A stretch of DNA of 64,000 nt. It comes from Cotesia glomerata. Its lineage: Eukaryota; Arthropoda; Insecta; Hymenoptera; Braconidae. Shown one piece after another: positions 10,130 to 22,200 of this stretch; within the stretch, counting starts at the first letter, position 1; each line of letters starts with the position of its first letter. The stretch is from contig NC_058158.1 of the NCBI RefSeq assembly GCF_020080835.1, positions 2,294,001 to 2,358,000 on the forward strand, in the 5' to 3' direction. The position numbers and the translations under genes are program-made. The notes under the pieces are model-generated. The model worked only from the letters and a program-made list of their open reading frames with translations, was not told where the DNA came from and ran no database searches.

Positions 10130-12802
10130 TTAGCTTTTTTTTTTAGCGTCATCGCACCTGTGAGAGAAATATTTATTTTTATTGAGCTATTTACCACAAC
10201 TGTTATGAGAAACCTTTAAAAAAATAAAATAAAAAATAAATTTTACCTAGTTGCTTTGTTGGTGTACTTACAGCAAAGTGTTTGCCAAAGTTCAGCTTTC
10301 TTTTTGTCATTTGTCAGGTCGTAATCTTGATTTGCCGATCGTTCACGGAGCTTTTTGCAGATATTTTTTATCTCAATCATTTCTTCTGTCGGCGGAGGAA
10401 ATAAATACGCTTCTATTTTGTGATTTGAATTTTTAAACGCCAACCTTACATTACTCATCTGTAAATAAAATTTATTCATAAATTTTCTATGAAAAATAAA
10501 TTTTCTATAAATAAAAAAAAAAAAAATAAATAATTTGAGCATCAATTTACTAAAAATTACTAAAATTCTTACTTCATTAAATAATTCTAAAAACAACCAA
10601 ATCCACAAACAAAATAAAGTTAGCCAGTCGCTTTTTAATCCTTTGGAATTTCCTATTTTTAAATCTGGTATAATTATATAATTTACATACATCCTGCAAT
10701 TAAAAATTAATTGATAAATAATTTAGGAAGTATTAATTAAATTAAAATTAAATATTAAAATTTTTAAATTACCAGTTGGTGAAATGAGCAATTAGCAGCA
10801 ATTTAACAATCAATACCCGGCGTTTATTTTTAAAGCTCGAAATAACGCGACAAGTATTTATAATTATTGATAAAATTGCTTTGCAATATAGTAATTTAAT
10901 TGTAATATCAAATGATCTGAAATAAAAATAAATTTAATTAATAAAAATCAATAAAAAAATTATAAATAATTAAAATTAAATTTAAAAATTAATAAAAAAA
11001 TTATTAATAATAAAATTTAAATTAAAAAATTAATAAAATTAAATTAAAAATTAATATTAAATTTAAATTAAAAAATTAATAAAATTAAATTAAAAATTCA
11101 TGATTAATATTAAAATTATTAATTAAAAAAATTACTAAATTAATAAAATTAAATTAAAAATTAATATTAAAATTATTAATTAAAAAAATTACTAAATTAA
11201 GAAAAATTAAATTAAAAATTAATAAAATTAAATTAAAAATTACTATTACATTTAAATTAAAAAATTAATAAAATTAAATTCAAAATTATTGATTAATAAT
11301 AAAATTATTAATTAAAAAAATTACTAAATTAATAAAATTAAATTAAAAATTAATAAAATTAAATTAAAAATTAATAGCAAAATTTAAATTAAAAATTAAT
11401 AAAATTAAATTAAAAATTCATGATAAAATTATTAAATTAATAAAATTAAATTAAAAATTAATATTAAAATTATTAATTAAAAAAATTACTAAATTAATAA
11501 AATTAAATTAAAAAATTAATAAAATTAAATTAAAAATTAATAGTAAAATTTAAATTAAAAAATTAAATTAAAAATTCATAATAAAATTATTAAATTAATA
11601 AAATTAAATTAAAAATTAATATTAAAATTATTAATTAAAAAAATTACTAAATTAATAAAATTAAATTAAAAAATTAATAAAATTAAACTAAAAATTAATA
11701 TTAAAATTATTAATTAAAAAAATTACTAAATTAAGAAAATGAAATTAAAAATTCATAATAAAATTATTAAATTAAAAAATTAATAAAATTAAATTAAAAA
11801 TTGATAAAAAAATTATTAAATATAATTACTTTTGTTCAGATGAACTGTGAATAGTAATACAAAATAATAAATTAATGATTCCTTGTAACCAAGAGTCGTG
11901 TGTTAAAATCTCAATAATTCCACGGTGTAAGTAAAAAGTTTTATGTAAAACAAACCCTAGATCTAAATATCTAGGTCTTCTTGAAAGGCAAGTTGAATCT
12001 AATGATTCAGGTACTAGTAATTTCAGGTAAATTATGCTGCTGATTGCAAAGCCGATTGTCCAGACACCGTCGATTATTCTTCGGCGAACTAGCAGCGGAT
12101 ATTGCATCCGTCTAAATAGGAGCTGAAAATTGACAATTTAATTTAATAATATATAACATTAAAATTAGCAGTCACTTGACAATTTTTTAATTTTTTTTAA
12201 CAAACAAATTTATTCCAAAAAATTGCATTTTTAATTTTTAAAGATTTCTACACATGAATTTTTTTTATCAAAATTAAGTTAGCCATCTAAAAATTTTTTA
12301 GAATTTTTTTATTATTAAAAAAATTATTGCAAAATAATAAAAAAAAATTTTCATTTATAAAAAACTTAGAAAAACTGTAAGTGCAATTTTGAAAAAATAT
12401 TTTTTAGTTCTAATTTAATAATTAAACAAATAAAAATGTCGGCTAACTTTAGTGTTATTTTTTTTGACATAATTTATTTGTTAAGAAAATTTTTTAAATT
12501 CTTAAATATATGCTTAATTAATTTTCATGGATATTTTTTATAAATAAACAACTTACGTCATGGCTAATGATAATTTAAAACAATTATATAAAATAATGAC
12601 ATAAAAAAAAAAATAAAATACTCACATGAAGGCACTTGGTGTATACCGCATACAAAATAACCCATAGCAGAATAATTGTGAGAGGAAAATTGCTACTTTG
12701 CAGTGAATAATTATTTACTATTTTTTTGTGAATTTTTAACAAAGAAAACGATGAATTTATGTCGCTTAACCACGAATATAATCTAAGGCTCCATGTGTCC
12801 AT
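10130..12802 (-). CDS. Multi-pass ER membrane protein, possibly a diverged TLC-domain protein
   Basis: Six exons read on the minus strand: 12626-12802, 11830-12122, 10773-10916, 10573-10693, 10247-10458, 10130-10157. All have GT/AG borders and compatible phases, giving 324 residues. Hydrophobic segments: LTIILLWVILYAVYT (about 45-59), GVWTIGFAISSIIYLKLLV (about 75-95), GIINLLFCITI, AILSIIINTC, VLIVKLLLIAHF and WLTLFCLWIWLFLELF. The C-terminal part is charged and ends AKKKS, whose last four residues KKKS fit the di-lysine KKXX retrieval signal, so ER residence is likely. The order of segments and the W in the second helix recall ceramide-synthase/TLC proteins, but the paired histidines of active ceramide synthases are not seen. 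The family call is therefore weak; the exon model is stronger. Intron 2 (10917-11829) is AT minisatellite. Confidence 0.6.
10940..11820. repeat. AATTAAATTAAAAATTAATA minisatellite
   Basis: Almost pure A/T sequence built from repeated AATTAATAAAATTAAATTAAA blocks of irregular ~20-60 base units. It fills an intron of the membrane protein gene. Confidence 0.8.
12268..12457. mobile_element. GTTAGCCGAC-type MITE copy
   Basis: AAAATTAAGTTAGCCATCT at the left and ATGTCGGCTAACTTTAGTGT at the right enclose the usual Tn/An palindrome with AACTGTAAGTGCAATTT. It lies in intron 1 of the membrane protein gene. Confidence 0.65.
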
Positions 12803-13195
12803 GTTATTAATATAAATACCTTTTCTTCGTTGAAATTTTAATAATAATTGACAAGTGTCATTGTTCGTTGTTTGTTTCTTATTTATTAATTAATTATTTC
12901 TTCGTTGCTGGTTCATAGTCTTGAAAATTAAAATTTTAGATTAAAACAATCAGATTCCACATGTGAATTCTTGATATTTTTTTGTGTAAGCTTACAAGAT
13001 AAATTTTGGTATAAACTACCTTGTCGAAAGCTGATAAAAGTGTTTAATTTTTATTATTTTTAATGCTAAACATTTCTTCTTTAATAAAAATCACTAATTA
13101 ATTAATTCAAGTCTCAATTAATTTTAATACTAAAATTAGCCGGCGTTTTTAATTTTTAGATTTGTTTTCATTAATTAAATTAGATCCCTCACGGT

Positions 13196-14087
13196 TTTGG
13201 AAATGCCGTAAAGATTCGGTATTTATACGATATAAATGCTGTATTTTTATCGTAATACTTCAGTTATTTTAGCCAGTTTTTTTGTCGAATTATTATGAAA
13301 AAATTACGAAATAAATTCAGAATATTTATGGCAATACAATAGAAAAGTTACGGTATATTTACAGCATTTAAACCGTAAATATACCGCATATTTACTGTAT
13401 ATCTGCGGCATTATTGCAGCAAAAAACCGGAAAAGAAGATCCCTACTTTCTATTACCGGCAAAATACCAAAAATATGCTGCTTTACTACTATTATTCAAT
13501 AGCTTGAAATTTTTTTTTATAATATTATAAATTATCGTGAATTATTTTTAAGAGGTTGATAAACTAATTTCTCGATTATTATTATTAATAATTTTTTTTA
13601 GTCTAGACCGGGATTCGAACTCAGATCATTTAATTACGCACCGAAGGCTCTACCAGTTGAGCTATCAGAGACACTATCCATACTTAATTACTCAGTCACC
13701 TAATAAGACTCACCGAGTAATAAACACAGCCGTCCATCTTACGGTAGAAAGCATTATATCTTTAATTATATCAGTATAAACGCGGCAAAATTATAGTATA
13801 TCTTTGGTATTTTTACCGTAGAAATACGATTTTATTACTTTAAAATTATAGTTATATTATAGTTAATACATAGATTTTTTACGGTAAAAGTTCTAGAGTT
13901 TTACAGTAATTTTATAGTATTATTTCTGAACTTTGCAGCAAAAGTACGGTAGAAATGCTGCATAACTATAGTAAAAAAACTGGCCAAAATGACCATAGAA
14001 ATACCGTATTGTTTCAGAATTATAACGCTAAATTTATGGTAAACGCATTAATACCGAAAATTTACGGTATTTCAAAAACCGCGAGGG
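13196..14087. mobile_element. CCCTCGCGG element with tRNA-like module, copy 1
   Basis: Left end CCCTCACGGTTTTGGAAATG and right end complement CCCTCGCGGTTTTTGAAATA form the terminal inverted repeat. The interior is built from ACGGTA/TACCGT-rich sequence and a tRNA-like segment at 13601-13672. It is ~95% alike to copy 2 (18649-19614) by eye and lacks the small hairpin insertion found there, so it gives the empty site. Confidence 0.75.
13601..13672 (-). repeat. tRNA-like module (degenerate cloverleaf)
   Basis: On the minus strand TAGCTCAACTGGTAGAGC matches a Pol III A box/D arm and GAGTTCGAATCCCGG a B box/T arm, with an anticodon-like loop TGCGTAA between. The acceptor stem pairs poorly. Upstream on the same strand lies GTAAGATGGACGG, which accompanies every copy of this module in the window. 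It is a tRNA-derived repeat, not a functional tRNA. Confidence 0.7.
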
Positions 14088-14114
14088 GAACAAAAAAATA
14101 TTTTGTAAAAATTG

Positions 14115-14383
14115 TGATGCTAAAATTAGCCGACACTCAACAAGTTTTGATTTTTTTTTATTATTTAAATTAGAATTAAAAAAATTGCACGTGCAATTTT
14201 TAAAATTTTCTACATGTTTTCCTAATGTTTTAAATATACATTATAATACTTACATGATTAAATAAAACTGTTACATTTTTGTATTTGCCATTAGGCTTAT
14301 TGCCTTGGCATATAAATTAAATAAAAAAAAAAAAATAATAAAAAAATCAAAAATTTTTGAGTGTCGGCTAATTTAATTTTCAT
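14115..14383. mobile_element. GTTAGCCGAC-type MITE copy with extra insertion
   Basis: TGCTAAAATTAGCCGACACT at the left and GTGTCGGCTAATTTAATTTT at the right bound a copy that is longer than usual because of ~70 bases around 14220-14310. Confidence 0.6.
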
Positions 14384-15008
14384 TAAAAATTGCACTTTCA
14401 ATTTTCCAAGTTTTAAAACATTTTTTATCACATTAAAAATGTTTTAAAACATTTTTACAAATGAAATTTTTTTTTTGTAATAATTTTTTCAATAAAAAAA
14501 TTTTTTTTTCAATTTTCAGATGTCGGCTCTTAATTAATTGATTTTTTTTCTTTGAAATTTTTTAATTTTTTATTTTTAACACTGAAATCAGCTGACATCT
14601 GAAAATTTTCCAGATTATTCACTGTAATAAAAAAAATATTAAAAATAAATTTGCACTTATAACTTTTTGTAAATTTCTAAGTTTAGAATTTCTTATTATA
14701 TTTTTCTAATACTACTTTAATTTTTATTAAAATCAAATAAATCATTAAATCCGTCAACTTGAATATAATTACTGAAGTTCATTTAAATTACGCGGACTGT
14801 CGCTGTAAGCGCTTTCTTAACTCAACTGATAATAAAAAAATTTAAAACAGAGGTCGCTGTTTAGAACCCAGAAAAAAAACAACGTATTTTGCTCTGTAAG
14901 TAATTCTAGTCCGTCTCTGGTCTAAAAAATTACGCACTGCGAATAAAAAACCAGAAAGGTGAAAATAAAATAATTACAACTGATCACGTAACTTATAAAA
15001 ACACCAAA

Positions 15009-15435
15009 ATGTTGGGGTTGGAAATGAAAAGTTTGAAAAAAAACCCAGCGGTAAGTTAATCTCCATTTTTTTTTCCTAGCCAACAATTTTTATCTAACTC
15101 TCATTAATAATTAAAATTATTTAAACATCACTTTATTTTATTTATTTTTTACTTAGCTTTTGCCGCTGTTTGCTTGTGTGATAGTCGGAGGATTTATGTC
15201 ATCCGCATACTTGCTCCGTCTGGCAACAAAAAACCCTGATGTTACATGGAGCAGAACTAAAAACCCTGAGCCATGGCAGGAGTACAAAACTAAACAATAC
15301 AAGGTATTTAATTAATTTAATTCACGTCAAATTAGTAACAATATATCAACAATGACAGCAAGAATAAAATTTTTTTTTTTTTTTCAGTTTATTTCGAAAA
15401 TCGATCACTCTAAATCTCCAGTTCCAGACTACTAA
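15009..15435 (+). CDS. Ndufa4: NDUFA4, cytochrome c oxidase-associated subunit
   Basis: Three exons, 15009-15050, 15157-15303 and 15388-15435, give 78 residues (human protein 81). The sequence has a short N-terminal segment with KSLKKNPALLPLF, one membrane helix (ACVIVGGFMSSAYLLRLA, about 20-37), then the family hallmark NPDVTWSRTKNPEPW and a C-terminal tail ending SPVPDY. NDUFA4 is a small inner-membrane protein of mitochondria, first assigned to complex I and now placed with cytochrome c oxidase. Splice borders are GT/AG and both introns are short (106 and 84 bases). The gene is compact and free of repeats, unlike its neighbours. Confidence 0.95.
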
Positions 15436-15564
15436 TTAGTTAATTAATTGATTAATTAAATTAATAAATAGGTTATTCGAGCATGTCGTATCATAAATGT
15501 TTTGGAAAATTGTATTTATTAAAAACATCAATCGGAATATTAAATGATACAGATGCTGTGTAAA

Positions 15565-15570
15565 AATAAA
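15565..15570 (+). terminator. Probable poly(A) signal of NDUFA4
   Basis: AATAAA lies 130 bases after the stop codon and before a MITE at 15900. Confidence 0.45.
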
Positions 15571-15899
15571 ATGTTTTAAATATAGTAATTTTTTGCCTCA
15601 TATTTTTTAATCATTGTTTTTATTTATTGATCGTTAATTTTTATTATTAAAATAAAAATGTTTGGTTATTTGACCTCTTTTAACTATGAATAATTAATTA
15701 TTTTAACTTTGATCATTATTGGAGAGTATAAGGTCCAAGATACTCTATAATCTGGTCATTATATAAGAAACTCCATATGTTATAAGTCAGTCATTTTTAA
15801 GTGCGAAAAAATTTTTTATTTTTTCTAAATTAATATTTATTTTTTATATTGATTTTATTTAAATTTAGAATACTTAAAAATAAAAAGTATTTTATTTTA

Positions 15900-16090
15900 T
15901 GAAAATTAAATTAGCCGACATCTAAAAATTTTTAGAATTATTTTTTATTGAAAAAATCAAAAAGAAAATTTCATTTGTAAAAAACTTGAAAATTTGGAAG
16001 TGACATTTGTAAAAAATATTTTTTTGTTCTAATTTTTTCAATAAAAAAATATCAAAAAATTAAAAACCTCGGCTAATTTTATTATTATTT
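15900..16090. mobile_element. GTTAGCCGAC-type MITE copy
   Basis: AAAATTAAATTAGCCGACATC at the left and CCTCGGCTAATTTTATTATT at the right; usual Tn/An palindrome between. It lies between NDUFA4 and PPCS. Confidence 0.65.
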
Positions 16091-16293
16091 TTATTTTTAT
16101 GCTGACATATCAGCTGACATCTGACAATTTTTATAAAAAATAAATTATTTAAAAAAAATTTGTTTTACAAATTTAATGTAACAATAATTTAATTATTAAA
16201 ATCTAAAACTTGTCAGATTTCTGTCAATTTCACAATAATTTATTTTGAGGTTATATTGAACAAGTAATTTAATTTAATTGTTGGAAATAAAAA

Positions 16294-19200
16294 ATGGGAT
16301 CAAACTGGGAAGAATTTTACGCGAATCTTCCAAAGCCGAAAGATTTAGACCACAGTATAAAATTGTTGGAAAAATTTTCTGAACGAGCTCACAATGCTAA
16401 AGGAATTGTTTTAGTGACGGTAAGTTTAATACTGTGTGATAATCACATAATAAAATTCAATAAATGAATAAATAATAGTTTAAAAAAAGTAAAAACACGC
16501 TTTTTATAGAAAACCAAACTAAAAAATAGAAAATAAATTTAAATTAAGAATAGTGTTAAAAATTTCAATAAATATAAATTAATAATAGTGTAAATAAAAA
16601 AAATGTATTTTATTTTAAAAAAAGCGTGAGGTGCATGGTGTCAATAGTTATAAATATTTTATTGACAGATATGAATAGAGTGATTATCATTTTGATAATA
16701 TCTTAAAAAGCACCCCACGCTTTTTTTAAAATAAAATACATTTTTATTTACACTATTATTAATTTATATTTATTGAAATTTTTAACACTATTCTTAATTT
16801 AAATTTATTTTCTATTTTTTAGTTTGGTTTTCTATAAAAAGGGTGTTTTTACTTTTTTTAAACTATTATTTATTTTTACTTTTAGTTTGGTTTATTTATA
16901 AAAGCGTGATTTTTTACTTTTTTTAAACTATTATTTGTTGATTATCAAAAATATTCAGGCGCGCAAATTACCCACGGAGAGTTACATACTGACATACTGA
17001 CATACTGACATACAAGTGAAGCTAATAAAAAAAATAATTATTTATAAATATTATAAATACGGGGAATCAGAGTTCGATTTCGGAGAGCGAGCCTGAGAAA
17101 CGGCTACCAGAACCAAGGAAGGCCGCAGGCGCGCAGATTACCCACGGAGAGTTACTGACGGGTTGCAGTCAACTAGTCAGATTGACAACATTCCGAATTA
17201 ATAAATTACTAGAACTTAGAAAGTAAATATTAAATGTAATTTAAAATAATTAATTTTACAAATTTTAAAATTTCGAAAAATATAGTCTTAAATAAAGAAA
17301 AAACTAAAGCTATATTAATAGAATCTTTCAAAGTTACAAAGTCTCAATAAATTAAAAAACATAACAACGAAAATTTGTACGCCAAAATGAATGAACAGAC
17401 GAACACTCATTTAGCCGAAAAATGTAAATAATTTTATATTTAGATTAGAAATTTTTTTTAATTAATTTTAAATTAATTCATTTTTTTAAATTAATTTTAT
17501 TTTAATTTACAAGCATGTATATAAAACACTCAAATTTCATGCTTGTAAAGGTGGACCATCTAAGAAAAATTTCCAATTTTTTGGATGAGTAATTTTCGGC
17601 CGAATCATTATTCGGATGGATAAGTATTCGGATGAATATACGTCAGAACGAACCTTTTTCGAAATCAAATTAATTTTAACTCTTGAGGAATATAAGATTT
17701 ATATTTACTTATATTCGATAACCCAGTGTTTTATAATTTACAAAATTGTTTTTCGGCTGGTATTCTATTTAAGCTAATGTTTTTTTTAAACTTTGAATGT
17801 AGCGGAATTTTAAATTTTCTAGAGTTTTAATAATTCGGAATGTTGTCGATCTGACTGGTTGACCGCAACCCTTACTGACATACTGACAAACTGACATACA
17901 AGTGAAGCTAATATAAAGCGTGTAAAAAAGATAAGTGATTTTATGACTGATAGTGATATAAGTGTCAAAAATATTAAATTTTTGGGTAAACAGAGTGGAG
18001 GGACCACGGTGCCGTTGGAATACAACACTGTCAGATTTGTAGACAACTTCAGTGCTGGTACCAGGGGCTCTGTGTCGGCTGAATATTTTTTGGAGCAAGG
18101 ATATGCGGTCGTATTTATGTACAGGTAATTTTTATACTCACAATTTTTATGAAAATAAAATGAAAATTAAATGATAGCAAAGTTAGCAGACATTTAACAA
18201 TTTTTTATATTTTTTTCATTCATTAAATTAGAACTTAAAAAATATTGTGTGCATTGTTTTTTAAATTTCCTACATGTGTAATTTTTAAAAAATTTTTTTT
18301 GTTATAAATTTCTCAATAAGAAGAATTCTAAAAATTTTTAGGTGTCTGCTAACTTTATTTTCATAAAATTAAGTTAGCCGACAATAATAATAAAGTTAGC
18401 CGACATTTTTGATTTTTTTTATTTGCTTAATTTATTAAATTATAACTAAAAAATATTTTTAAAAAATTGCACTTATAATTTTTTAAGTTTTTAACAAGTG
18501 AAAAATTTTTTTTTTTTATTTTTTTGTAATAATTCTCGAATAAAAAACATCATAAAGATTTTTAGATGTCGGTTAACTTTATTTTCATTAGCCGAAACTC
18601 AAAAATTTTTGATATTTTTTATTAATTAAAAATTAGTATTAAAAAACTCCCTCACGGTTTTGGAAATGCCGTAAAGATTCGGTATTTATACGATATAAAT
18701 GCTGTATTTTTACCGTAATACTTCAGTTATTTTAGCCAGTTTTTTTTCGAATTATTATAAAAAAATTACGAAATAAATTCAGAATTTTATGGCAACACAA
18801 TAGAAAAATTACGGTATATTTACAGCATTTAAACCGTAAATATACCGCATATTTACTGTATATCTGCGGCACTATTGCAGCAAAAAACCGGAAAAGAAGA
18901 TCCCTACTTTCTATTACCGGCAAAATACCAAAAATATGCTGCTTTACTACTATTTTTCAAAAGCTTAAAATTTTTTTTATAATATTATAAATTATCATGA
19001 ATAATTTTTAAGAGGTTGACAAACTAATTTCTCGATTATTATTATTATTAATAATTTTTTTTAGTCTAGACCGGGATTCGAACCCAGATCATTTAGTTAC
19101 GTGCCGAAGGCTCTACCAGTTGAGCTATCAGAGACACTATCCATATCTATTTACTCAGTCACCTAATAAGACTCACCGAGTAATAAACACAACCGTCCAT

Positions 19201-22200
19201 CTTACGGTAGAAAGCATTATATCTTTAATTATATCAGTATAAATGCGGTAAAATTACAGTAAGGTAAAAGCCCCAATATATGATCATATACTGGTACGTG
19301 ATCATCTATTGGGGCTTTTACCTTATATCTTTAGTATTTTTACCGTAGAAATACGATTTTATTATTGTAAAATTATAATAATATTATAGTTAATACATAG
19401 ATTTTTTACGGTAAAAGTTCTAGAGTTTTACAGTAATTTTATAGTATTATTTCTGAACTTTGCAGCAAAAGTACGGTAGAAATGCTGTATAACTATAGTA
19501 AAAAAACTGGCCAAAATGACCACAGAAATACCGTATTATTTCAGAATTATAACGGTAAATTTACAGTAAACGCATTAATACCGAAAATTTACGGTATTTC
19601 AAAAACCGCGAGGGCTATTTTTTTAAAATTCCATGGATAATTTTTAAAATTTTCTGCATGTGAAAATTTTAATTTTTTTTAAAATTATTTTTCAACAAAA
19701 TAAATTATAAAAATTTTTAAATGTCGGCTAACTTTATTATTATACAATTTGTTATTTTTTTTTAATTAACAAATTTTTTCAAGAAAATTATTTAAAAAAA
19801 ATTGAATTTTTTATGCTTTACAATTTCTAGATGTTAATTTTTTTTGACATAATTAATTTTTTACAAAAACTCTCAAAATTTTATCTGTTAAATTAATTTT
19901 CATATTTTTTTTATGACATTAAAATTAATAATAATAAAGTTAGCCGACATTTTCGATTTTTTTATTTTGCTTAATTTATTTAATTATAACTAAAAAATAT
20001 TTTTTAAAAATTGCACATATAATTTTTGATATATTTAACAAATGTAATTTTTTTTTTTTACTTTTTTTCTAATAATTTTTTAATATAAAAAATAATAAAA
20101 TTTTTTAGATGTCGGCTAATTTTATTTTCATTAAAATTATCCGACGTTCAACAATTTTAGATTTTTTTTTATCAATATATTAAATTAGAACAAAAAAAAA
20201 GATTTTTACAATATTAGCGATTACATAAATATAAATAATGCTGTGAAGCGGGAAAGAATAGGAGTTACGGTAATTATTACGTGAAGCGTTCCACATTCAC
20301 GTAACAGGATATTGGTAGGAAAGGATTGAGAAAGGAATGTGGAGAGGATCATCTTAATGTGAGTTTATAGAATATGCGAGAAAAAAATTATTAGATAGCT
20401 CGGACTGGGATTCGAACCCTGAACCTTCCGAAGACATATCGGCTACTCTACCATTTGAGCTATCCGGTCTATACTAAATTTCCTTTCGCTAATTCTATAT
20501 ACATTAAGCCACACCGTTCATCTAATTTACAAAAATGTAATGTGATAGGAAATTAAAAAAAAAAATTTTTTTTTGATAAATTTTTTAAACTTTGATCTCG
20601 GATATCTTTGAAATGATTAATGTAATCGCTTACACACATCAGATCTTTTTTGTAGATCATTCAATTTTCTACAAAAAAATGTATAAGGATTTGATTAAAA
20701 AATTGATCAATAGTGAGATATGATCTTTTTTATAAGAGACTAACAAAACATATAAAACTGTGATGAGGATAAGCTTCCTATCAATATTAAGAGCTCAAAT
20801 TTGGTGAGCATTTTCTAGAGGTGCCTGAGAACCAACTTTTCAATATTAAAAGTTAAAAAAAAAATAATCGATTTTTTTGACCCACTCTATATATATATAT
20901 AAACTAGCTGTTACCCGCCCGCTTCGCTGGGCGCTTTATAGAATTGCATTTTTAGATCTAGACTTGAAATTTAATTAGAGTATTGTTTTGACTTGCACAG
21001 ATTCCAAATGAGTATTGAAAGTTTTAGTTAATGTCATTGCAAGTCTCATAAGTAAAGTTGAAGTCTGTCTAGCTTCAAGTGCGAAGAATTTTTTTGTCAT
21101 TTAAAATTTTCTCAGCGACATCAATTTTTCACAGAAAATAAACTTAACATGTTTTTTACATACCCAGTGTTTGGAAAATGCATTCATTTTAATCAGTAAC
21201 ATTCCCTCGATCCCGTAATAAGAACAATTTATAAGTTATGTAATCAGCAAAAATAACATGTATGTAAAATTCTAAGTTCGTTGACCGAATTACTACATAT
21301 AATGTTAAGTTTTGGAAACCTTACAATGACTTTTTTCCCGCTGGTAAAGAGACGTTTGTTGCAAGGAAATTTTTAGCAAATGTTATTGAAACTCAATAGA
21401 CAGGGTCTAAATTTTATGTTTCAAAAAGTCCTAGTTGATAAACAACAACATTTTCAGTAGATTTCATAGATATCTAACTATTTTAATTCTTGAAACCAAT
21501 TTTACCATAACCAAACATACGATCAGCATATAAATATAAATTTTCAACACTTAGTTCACCAGACATAATTAGCTTCTTTCTTTAACTTTTTTTTTAAATG
21601 ACGTGAAATCAATCAAATATTAAGATTATGTAATAAAAACAAAAGAAAATCGTATTAAAAACAAATGAATGAAAAATGAGTCTTTTGTTTTATTAGCGGG
21701 AAAAATGTATATAAAAATTAATCGTAAAAAAAATGAGAAAGGGTTGATAAAATCCAAAAATAAGTAGCCTATAACCATATATGAAAAATTCTGCGTCGAA
21801 AGGTAGCAGTCCCATCCCGATAGCTTCAGTAGTTTTGACGTCAACTTTTATCAAAGGAACCCTATTTCGTTATATATGTATATTTTCCACCCACGCATTC
21901 GCCCACGCGTAGGTATATATGGAACTAAATTCTCAAAAAAGTAACGTAATAAAAATTATTTCCTTTTATGCCGATAAAAAAAACAAATAAATTGAAGAAA
22001 AATGCTCGTCTTTTGTTTTTATCGGCGGGAAAAAATGTTTATTAAAGTTAAATAGAAATAAAATGGTAAAGGATTGATGGAATTCGAAAAATAAGTAGCC
22101 TATAACCATCTACAATTCATTCCGCATCGAATGGTCCTAGCCCCATGTCAATACGTTCAGTAGTTTTTGCGTGATTGACGGTCTACGAAACCCACTTTCA

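Larger units (their letters stand above)
12803..15008. other. Gene-free interval between membrane protein gene and NDUFA4
   Basis: It holds the two upstream regions and repeats: the CCCTCGCGG element (13196-14087), GTTAGCCGAC-type copies (14115-14383, and a diverged one to about 14600). The last ~250 bases before NDUFA4 (14760-15008) are mostly non-repetitive and probably include its promoter; no TATA box can be singled out. Confidence 0.6.
16471..17924 (+). mobile_element. Foldback element with 18S rRNA segment, copy 1 (PPCS intron 1)
   Basis: Starts AATAATAGTTTAAAAAAAGT, then AAACACGCTTTTTATAGAAAA, and ends CTAATATAAAGCGTGTAA, so ACACGCTTT stands inverted near both ends. Two ~180-base arms face each other around a loop with GCGTGAGGTGCATGGTGTCA. 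After the palindrome come GGCGCGCAAATTACCCACGG, TGACATAC repeats, then the 18S-like piece (17059-17150). A separate 712-bp element is inserted at 17160-17871. No protein is encoded. Confidence 0.8.
18649..19614. mobile_element. CCCTCGCGG element with tRNA-like module, copy 2
   Basis: Left CCCTCACGGTTTTGGAAATG, right complement CCCTCGCGGTTTTTGAAATA, flanked on both sides by CT (18647-18648, 19615-19616), read as a 2-bp target duplication. It is inserted inside a GTTAGCCGAC-type MITE whose halves lie at 18592-18646 and 19617-19740. It carries a tRNA-like module (19064-19135) and itself hosts a 62-bp hairpin insertion. Confidence 0.8.

Noticed and set aside
17059..17150. True rRNA gene or rDNA insertion
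   Set aside because: Only ~82 diverged bases of 18S, repeated identically inside copies of the same mobile element.
17769..18098. 109-residue minus-strand frame over PPCS exon 2
   Set aside because: Shadow of PPCS exon 2 and the adjacent element; the plus strand carries the conserved protein.
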